Positions 57,282-64,000 of a DNA stretch of 64,000 bases are shown here, piece by piece. Position numbers and translations under genes: made by a program. The DNA is taken from contig NC_050096.1 of the NCBI RefSeq assembly GCF_902167145.1, positions 265,134,622 to 265,198,621 on the forward strand, read 5' to 3'. Position 1 is the first letter of the stretch, and every line of letters starts with the position of its first letter. This stretch comes from Zea mays. Lineage: Eukaryota > Streptophyta > Magnoliopsida > Poales > Poaceae. Under the pieces are notes generated by a model. That model saw only the letters and a list, made by a program, of their open reading frames with translations. It was not told the DNA's origin and did no database searches.

Positions 57282-57742
57282 TTAGTAGTGCTCGGCTCAG
57301 ATGATGCACCACCGGTTCTTCACATACTAAGGGCGTCTATAATGGAGAGACATTAAAATGGTTCTCCAAACATAAGAGATAACTAAGAGACTCTATAATA
57401 CAATGAGGTGTCTATAAATATAATTTATTAATAAATACAAAGTAAATGCGTTTATACAACATCGAATCGATAGAACAGACGACAAATTCGTACAGTGGGA
57501 GTGAGACGTTGGTTGTTACTTAGGTTACGAGCCAGAGACGTCTTTTCACGGAGAGACGCCTCCACGATTTCTTTGCAAATACTCTCTTTATACACCTCAA
57601 GAACCTCTACATTAAACAACGATGTACATGCCCTAATACCAAGTGTTTGAAGGTTTTGCAATTGTTCATACCACCGGGTCAATGATGTGGACAGAATGCA
57701 TGCATACGGTCAACCTGTCGCAATCTCCCAGCTTTATTTTTA

Positions 57743-57870
57743 GGGTTAGTTTGGAAACTTAAACCCCCTTCATATTTTCATATTCTCAGAGATCGAAGGA
57801 AAAGTTAAGCTAATTTTCCCCTTAATCTCTAGAAATCTCCCAGAAGGGTTTTAAGTTTTCAAACTAGTCC
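57743..57870. mobile_element. Short Tourist-like MITE (128 bp)
   Basis: Ends gggttagtttggaaacttaaa and, inverted, ggactagtttgaaaacttaaa. TTA flanks at 57740-57742 and 57871-57873. Confidence 0.65.
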
Positions 57871-59476
57871 TTAGTTTTTAAGTTGTTTTGGAAAAAAATT
57901 ATTCATATTTATACTTCTGTATCCGTTTTAATTATTCTTGTTTTGGAGCTTACATTAGCGTCATAGATCACCGTACCTAGATGCTTAACAAGGTATCTGA
58001 TCGTTCACGTCGTGGATAAGCCTTGGTATATAAGACAGTTAAAAAAACGCAATAGTTTTTATTGTAGTCAGCTAAAAGACTTATATATTTAAGTCCTACT
58101 GATAGCATGTTTTATAAATAGTAAATAATTAAAATATACGTGGGATCGAAAGTTTAATGACTTTGACTCCATCTTCAGGGGCCTATTCGGTGGCAGCAAG
58201 GTTTATTTACGGTTCTGATATGATACTGTGGTATTCGATAATACTGTATTATTCTAGGCCAAGGGTGTTTGATTGAACTTTATAAAACGCTATTCAAATA
58301 CATCAGTATAGTCAAAAGTGCACTGTTTTTTGGAGTACTAGTACTACAGCCGAGACCAAAATTTTCTAATAAATATGGTATTGTTGTCGCATATAAATGT
58401 AGACCATGGTTTCTAAAACCATGCATAGTATCAAAAAAATGCTGCACCTTCACCATGGTTTCAGCATGTGGAGGAGCCCGCTCTGTGCTGTAGGGATCAA
58501 AACAATTATTCAGACTAGTACAGCTACAATTTATCAAGACAAAACACTGTATAAACAGTTAAACACTGCATCTTAAAACAGAGGCTACAACTTGAAGGCA
58601 CGTGAGGTTAAACAACCTGGTCAAAAAGGGAAGCCAAGCGGCAAGGCTAAACAACGGTAGGCCGTAGGGCTTTGCAAGTTGCAAACATCCCCTTTAATTT
58701 GTGTTCTGTCTCAAGTTTCTCCAAGTGAATTGGAAAAGTCAATTAACTTAAAAAACGTTTCGCTTTCCCCCGCTATATTACTAGTACTAAGTCTTTGCCA
58801 CAATAATGAGCCGTGACTTTTGCAACAATCAACAGAAAGGACAAACACAAACTACGTCTAGGGTTATTTATGAAATTCACGGCAATGACCCCTCTTCTCC
58901 TACAATTGCAGTGCCCTAAAACTCTTCCTTATGATGAGTTATGATCTAGAAAAATGGTCATGGTAGCAGCCGCCAGCCAACGACTAAAGCTAGGAAGTAG
59001 GAACTGAAGCTGCACGCGGCCAAACCACGTCAATATCAATTCAAGCAGAAAATTGGCGGCCAGAACCCAGTTGGAAAATAACCTCGCCATCGTTGGAGCA
59101 AGGAAAAAGAAGAGGAAAATTGACGGTAAGGAGGGGAAGGGGGAGGGAGGGACGACACGACTTGGGTTTGATGTTGCCCGAGTCATCTCGGGAGAGACGG
59201 TGAGAGAATTGGAATCGTGGTTTTCCACGACATAAAATGCATTTATGTAAGTTACATGGTAGACACAATGAGATCGGATACAATGACCCATTTAAATAAA
59301 CAATAATTTAATAGTTTGAAACATGTTTAAACAACTATCTCATTTAAATAAAATCTAACTATATAACATACTGAAAATTAGTCGAATCCAAATGAGAGTT
59401 TCGTTTGGCTATCACTCTTGGGTTGGTGCTGGACATGAGACGAACTAATCAGATATATGACCTCTGAGACAACAAT
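57871..59476. other. Intergenic
   Basis: AT-rich with no supported gene. The 120-codon minus frame at 58929-59291 has a hydrophobic centre but no recognised domain or start context. A short inverted pair tgtttctaaaaccatg / catggtttcagcatg is near 58408-58465. No transposon ends could be fixed. Confidence 0.4.
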
Positions 59477-61678
59477 TGTCGGTGTTTCCAACCTAGTTCC
59501 GACAAGTAGATTTATTTGTGTGCGTTTGAGAGCACCTAGAGGGGGTAAATATGTGATCCTGTAAAAACTTAAAACTTAAAGCCACAAAACTTGGTTAAGT
59601 GTTAGCACAGTGAAATCAAATGGCTAAGGACTAGAGTAGGGGAGGGAAGCAACACACAAGACACGATGGTCACAGTGAAAAACAAGCACACGAGACATGA
59701 TGATTTATCCCGTGATTCGGCCAAGTATAACGCTTGCCTACTCCACGTTGTGGCGTCCCAATGGACGAGAGTTGCACTCAACTCCTCTCAAGTGATCTAA
59801 TGATCAATTTGAATACCACGGTGTTCTTCTTTCTTTACTCTTTTCCCGTTTGCGAGGAATCTCCACAACTTGGAGTCTCTCGCCCTTACAATAAGGATCA
59901 AAGTGAAAGCACTAGAGTAGGGGAGGGAAGCAAAGACACACAAATCCACAGCAATTACGCGCACACACACAACCAAGACTTGAGCTCAAACGAATAACAC
60001 AAGGTTCACCACTACAACGAAGCTCAAATCACTAAGAATGCCAATCAAGTGCGCAAAGATGGAGTGTGAATGATCAAGAATGCTTAGAGTATGCTTGGTG
60101 TACTCCTCTATGCGCATAGGGGTCCCTTTTATAGCCCCAAGGTAGCTAGGAGCCGTTGAGAGCACCGGACAGTCCGGTGCTGATTTCTTTCCTATTCTGG
60201 CGTAGCCGACCGTTGGAGATTTGGAGCCGTTGGCGCACCGGACAGTCCGGTGCCCCCATCAGACCGTTGGCTCGGCCACGCGTCACGCGCGGATTGCGCG
60301 ACCGACCGTTGGCTCGGCCGACCGTTGGCTCACTGGACAGTCCGGTGCACCACCGGACAGTCCGGTGATTTTTAGCAGTACGCCGCCGACGAAATCCCGA
60401 GAGCGGTCTTTTCACCAGAGCTAGCCTGGCGCACTGGACACTGTCCGGTGTACCACCGGACAGTCCGGTGCACCCAGACTGAACAGGAGTTGGCTGTACA
60501 CAGCCAACTCTTTTTCCTTTTGTCTTATCTTTGATTCTAGCACTTAGATAAATATGTTAGTACACAAAAACTAATGTACTAAGTCTAGAATCATACCTTT
60601 GTGTTGATTTGCACTTCTTCCACCATTTGGCATAGTTTCATACTTAAACCATTTGTGTTGGCACTTGATCACCAAAATACTCAGAAATGGCCCAAGGGCA
60701 CATTTCCCTTTCAGCGTTCCAGGTTCTAGATTGTGTGCTCAGTGGGCGTGAGGTTTATACTCGTTCGGGTAGAATGTCCATACATCCAGTCTTCGGTGGC
60801 TCGCGCTACTGACACCGTTGTTGCTCAATGCTCATGGTATGGGTTACAAGCGGGCGAGAGAGGGAAGAAGAGCTCCCAAGTCTCTTATGTGTGGGTAGAC
60901 CTAAGGACCATGGGACTAGAGCTCTCTGCTAAGCCTTGGACGTCGCGGTGGTTTGCTCCTCGACTCCAGCCTCCGTGGTCCTCCGGGTCCTCTGGCCCGT
61001 CTGTGTATTTCTCGTGTCCACCTTCTCGTGTTCGTCTCTGACCCTTCCCTTTTATAAACCAAGGTGGGGGTCGATTACCGTCTCATTCTCTTAAAAGGAG
61101 CTATCGAGCCATGGTAAAATGAGACATTTCACCCCGGTAAATCGTGCTTGTCTCCTTGCGCCCCGGTCGTTTGGGCTTCCGTGGCTGTGTCCTTTATCGC
61201 AGGCGTCACGAGCGGCGTGGATCCCTAACGCCATCATTACTGCCCCTGCTCCACGCTGACCCTTGGCGTGGCTCGTCGTATTGTGGGTCCTGTAAATGGC
61301 CAGCGTACTGGTTCAATAGGTCATGGGTGCATCACAGGCCGAGTGGCTCATAGGTCATGAGTGGGAGGCGGACCGACTCTCCTACTGTGGCTTAGTGCCA
61401 GGCACAGTTAATGCGGTCGATCATTTATGGCGGGTCAGTCTTGGGCTAGGCGAGGAATCCACTCGACTGGCTTCCTCTCAATTCGTTCGCCGCCCTCTGG
61501 CTCCGCCTCACCCAACCCCGGGCTCGGTGCCTCAGGGTTTATCTGGAGGCGGGTCCTTCCGGGGTAGACCTTGCCCATGTTCTCCTTCTAACTAATGTGG
61601 ACCGGTACTCCGGAGACCTTTTCCCCAATACTCTCTCTAACTGTGGGTGTCAAGGGACCGAAGATCCTTTCCCCGACA
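59477..61678 (-). mobile_element. Gypsy-type solo LTR, interrupted by a Ji-like LTR
   Basis: Starts tgtcggtgtttccaacc and ends gatcctttccccgaca. On the minus strand a TATA box (ggtttataaaaggg) lies near 61048-61061, so the LTR runs leftward. Apart from the nested 1187-bp insertion and its duplication it is about 1.0 kb. The flanks acaat (59472-59476) and acgac (61679-61683) match at only three of five bases, so the duplication is decayed or the boundary is off. No internal region remains. Confidence 0.6.
59527..60713 (-). mobile_element. Solo LTR, Ji-like Sirevirus (1187 bp)
   Basis: On the minus strand it starts tgaaagggaaatgtgccc and ends ccccctctaggtgctctca, with a perfect 5-bp duplication gcgtt (59522-59526 and 60714-60718). 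It holds caccggacagtccggtg-type palindromes (60160-60475) and a TATA box (ggggctataaaaggg, about 60127-60141, minus). The start matches maize Ji as I recall. It sits inside the gypsy-type solo LTR. Confidence 0.88.
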
Positions 61679-61739
61679 ACGACACTTGCGTTGTTCAACC
61701 TGCACCGCCTTTACATCCCACCAGGACCCACATACTACA

Positions 61740-62244
61740 TTTTTTTCTATCATTGATGCTTAACTACATGATGTTGTGTTGGTGTTGAATGATATGAACA
61801 ACATAGTGAATGTGAACTCTGAGTCGTGAACAATGGAGTGATGACTGTTATGAATTATATTGGTTTTATATTGAATGTATGTCATGAACTATGTTGTGAT
61901 GTCTATTTTGGTATTTTGCATTGGTACATATGTACATATCAAAATGTAAATATATTGAATAATGTCTCTGGAATAACTTTTAGTATCGGTTATAGTTTAA
62001 AACTGATATGAAAGATTATCTTTAGTACCGTTTAAAGACAAGAACCAATAATAAAATATGGTCATTTAGTAATGGTTCAAGTCTATAACCAGTACTAAAA
62101 GATTGTTATTTACTACTGATTCAATTCAAGAACTAGCACTAAAAATCCTTTATAGTACCAACTGTTGCAACCAGTACTTAAAGATTGAGGCCTTTAGTTC
62201 TGGGTGTCTAGTACTGATTGGGAATCTGGTACTATAATCAGCTC
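61740..62244. repeat. CACTA-like subterminal relic
   Basis: Repeated ttagta.cggtt / aaccagtactaaa motifs in both orientations (61979-62235), preceded by gtgttgaatgatatg-type AT-rich text, resemble the 3' end of a grass CACTA element. The terminal repeat itself is missing, cut by the LTR relic that follows. Confidence 0.5.
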
Positions 62245-62863
62245 TGTTGGCTTTGATTTGAGGTCAAACACTAGAGATGTACCTCCTGACGGTGCTCTCT
62301 GCGGGAGCGTGGATAGTCCACGACTCGGGACTGGATGGTCCACGACCTCACTATAGGAGTGCTCTTTGTGTCACATCGGACGGTCCGCAACAGCGTAAAG
62401 CGTCTTTCTGACGGTGTGGAACCCTAGAGCTCACCTCCTGGGAGAGACTCCGTTGAGAGGATAGTTCTATGGGTGCTCCTGGGTCGGCAGCCTATCTAGG
62501 ACGTCCCCATACTACGTAGAGTCGTCAAGGGATTAAGAAAATAGGTCGAAAACGACTGATACTAGACTAATTACTTCTATTCCTAGGGGAAAAGGTAAAT
62601 TAAATGATATGTAGATTGATTGGATCGATTGTCGTCGTTCCAATCGGTCGTACCCCTTTGTTTGTATATGGGGGAAGTCTGGACCCTTTCCTTGACGGTT
62701 CCCAACAGATTCCCTCGTGATTAACTAATCGGATATAAGCACACACGATATAAGGAATCTCATCTGATCTAATCTAATTGCGGATGGACTCTATCCGTGG
62801 ACCGTCTGGCGCCGACCCTGTGGGCCTCAGGCCGGCCGAATGGTCGGGCACTTTTGGTGTTCA
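62245..62863 (-). mobile_element. Solo LTR or LTR fragment related to the Tat-like gypsy
   Basis: Starts tgttggctttgatttgaggtcaaacactag and ends ttttggtgttca. The order of landmarks follows the LTR at 7253-7874: ggtgctctctg, GGACNGTCC motifs, tcctgggagagactccgt, cacgtagagtc in a changed form, cctaggg, gattgat, gg.cgtacccctttgt, ctggaccctt, ggcac..ttttggtg. It is a diverged member of the same or a sister family. No target duplication was found. Confidence 0.55.
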
Positions 62864-63256
62864 AAAAGTTCCTCAACTGTATAAATGTGATTACAGCTAG
62901 GACCCTCATTTCTTAGTCGCTGATGGGTCGATCTTTTGCATTTGGAAGGAACATAGGTTGTACCACGTACGTTCTCAGCTGTGTACCATCATCTATAGTA
63001 TCTGTTTAAAAATAATCAACATATACAATAAGCGTGTCTGCGTGTGTATGTATACATATGTTCATCAAAGAATCTAATCGACCTAATAATAACAAAGAAC
63101 AAACTATTTTCATCTATCTATATAATAATAAGATAAACTGAAGCTGCCCAGTGCTACTGCTGTACTAATAGCTACTACTAGCTCCTCTCATGGGCCGGGG
63201 CGCCGGGCGTTGTCGTCATCCATGGCCAAGCCAAGCCAGCCGGCCGGCCGGCCATT
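62864..63256. other. 3' region of the intact SAUR gene
   Basis: No gene. Positions 63130-63256 would be the 3' UTR of the SAUR gene to the right; the rest is AT-rich. Confidence 0.45.
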
Positions 63257-63583
63257 TCAGGCTGACGAGCTGATGATGCCGCGTCGGTGCATGGCGCCGT
63301 GGAGGACCTGGCGGAAGCGGCCCGCGTCGCAGGGCACCCGCAGCACGCCCGGCTGGCCGTACCCGTACCGCTGCGCCGCCATGTCCAGCAGCTCCGCGAC
63401 GGAAGGGTCGCTGAGAAGCGTCACCGGCCCCAGCACCCGCTCGCCGACGTCTACCGCGTCGTCGTCCTCGCCGGCGGCCAGCATCGGGACGTGCCCTCTC
63501 GGGACCTTCTCCTGCTCGGCCGCGCCCCGGATGGGCGACTGCGACTCCCCGCCGCCGCCGCGCTTCTTCTTCCACGACACCAT
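63257..63583 (-). CDS. SAUR family protein (108 aa)
   Basis: Single-exon, intact. The start is the ATG at 63583 ('MVSWKKKRGGGG'), with a TATA box 148 bp upstream. SAUR core motifs are 'KVPRGHVPM' (about 26-34), 'GPVTLLSDPSVAELLDMAAQRYGYGQPGVLRVPCD' in parts (51-86), and 'GRFRQVLHGAMHRRG' at the end. The core closely parallels the split SAUR gene at 55812-56081, so the two are probably tandem paralogs, once about 7 kb apart. Likely an auxin-responsive growth regulator acting on plasma-membrane proton-pump control through PP2C.D phosphatases, by family knowledge. A CACTA element begins 36 bp upstream of the TATA box. Confidence 0.92.
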   Translation of the reverse strand: MVSWKKKRGGGGESQSPIRGAAEQEKVPRGHVPMLAAGEDDDAVDVGERVLGPVTLLSDPSVAELLDMAAQRYGYGQPGVLRVPCDAGRFRQVLHGAMHRRGIISSSA

Positions 63584-63730
63584 CGCTAGCTGCTGCTGAG
63601 AGCGGTGGTTGATATCGATCAGGTCGTCGATCGTCGCTGCTTATTGTTTGTTTGTTGTTTGTTCGTGCGCTGGTGGGTCGTCTCCTCGTCACGTCAAATA
63701 TGCGGGGTACGGAAGACGAGGATGGTCGAA

Positions 63731-63736
63731 TTTATA
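63731..63736 (-). promoter_or_regulatory. TATA box of the intact SAUR gene
   Basis: On the minus strand the text is gcctataaattcg, about 150 bp upstream of the ATG. A run of about eleven G (63746-63756) lies just upstream of it. Confidence 0.75.
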
Positions 63737-63771
63737 GGCTACCGGGGGGGGGGGCACGAATGAGAAACTGC

Positions 63772-64000
63772 CACTAGTAGAAAAGAGCTCAAAGCCTGCG
63801 GCACCCATAAATTATCACTGGTGGTTTCAGTTATCACGCGCCAGTAAAAAAAACAAGGTGGACCCGACTTAGGAACCGCCAGTGGAAACCCATTTTCACT
63901 GGCGGTTCTGTTACACCAACCGCCAGTGGAAATAGGGTATTTCCACTGGCGGTTGGTGTAACAGAACCGCCAGTGAAAATCTATTTCCACTGACGGTTGG
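63772..64000. mobile_element. CACTA element, left end (cut by window)
   Basis: Starts cactagtagaaaagagctc, preceded by tgc. Subterminal motifs ccactggcggttggtgtaac / gttacaccaaccgccagtgg recur in both orientations and form a long inverted repeat (about 63893-63979). Unlike the CACTA at 49586, whose subterminal motif is tgtccgacgg, so it is a different family. The rest lies outside the window. Confidence 0.8.

Noticed and set aside
58929..59291. 120-codon minus frame with a hydrophobic stretch
   Set aside because: No domain recognised and flanking DNA is repeat-like; cannot be told from chance.
63216..63692. 158-codon frame overlapping the second SAUR gene
   Set aside because: Arginine/alanine-rich shadow; SAUR motifs are in the 63583 frame.

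Overview
This window looks like nuclear DNA of a grass, very probably maize (Zea mays). It is an intergenic stretch built mostly of nested transposons of maize-type families: a Sirevirus close to Opie, a Ji-like solo LTR, a Huck-like solo LTR, Tat-type Ty3/gypsy, CACTA, hAT, Helitron, Tourist and Stowaway elements. A few short plant genes lie in the right third. Species and family names come from recognising sequence, not from a search. No bacterial, organellar, rRNA, tRNA or CRISPR feature was seen.

Left part (1-33480). After AT-rich DNA with a hAT relic and a Tourist MITE, a decayed CACTA element (about 6950-20278) carries three later insertions. These are a decayed, minus-strand Tat-like gypsy element (7253-16224, TSD taaac), a Huck-like solo LTR (17920-19332, TSD atgtt) and a possible Cassandra/5S-like fragment. 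Next is a hAT element (21040-32787, 8-bp TSD gtaaatac). Its already defective transposase gene is split by a nearly pristine Sirevirus (22527-31762, TSD agtac) with long gag and pol ORFs. The two LTRs differ, by eye, by only one C in a homopolymer.

Middle (33480-45000). A 5'-truncated L1-type LINE (36742-39499, 15-bp TSD) is itself split by a 1.5-kb non-autonomous hAT element (TSD aacacaag). Two adjacent Tourist-type MITEs, a 780-bp hAT element and a 1.1-kb non-autonomous Helitron follow.

Right part (45000-64000). The clearest intact host gene is a two-exon gene (45699-46982) for a 227-residue protein with DLN (EAR-like) motifs and two CPRC pairs. Two SAUR (small auxin-up RNA) genes lie on the minus strand. 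The first is split near its 3' end by a 6.2-kb CACTA element (49586-55811, TSD ctg), leaving 90 codons on one side and 11 codons plus stop on the other. The second (63257-63583) is intact, but another CACTA begins about 35 bp upstream of its TATA box. The 6.2-kb CACTA carries a TNP2-like gene whose two ends are joined in one open frame without the catalytic middle, a multi-exon Ptta/En-Spm-type gene, and a long foldback upstream of the TNP2 frame. Between the SAUR genes lie MITEs, a gypsy-type solo LTR with a Ji-like solo LTR nested inside it, and other LTR and CACTA relics.

I found no convincing new multi-gene system. The most interesting points are the CACTA-split SAUR gene, the in-frame TNP2 deletion derivative and its foldback, the very young Sirevirus, and a GGACNGTCC-type palindrome shared by unrelated LTR families.
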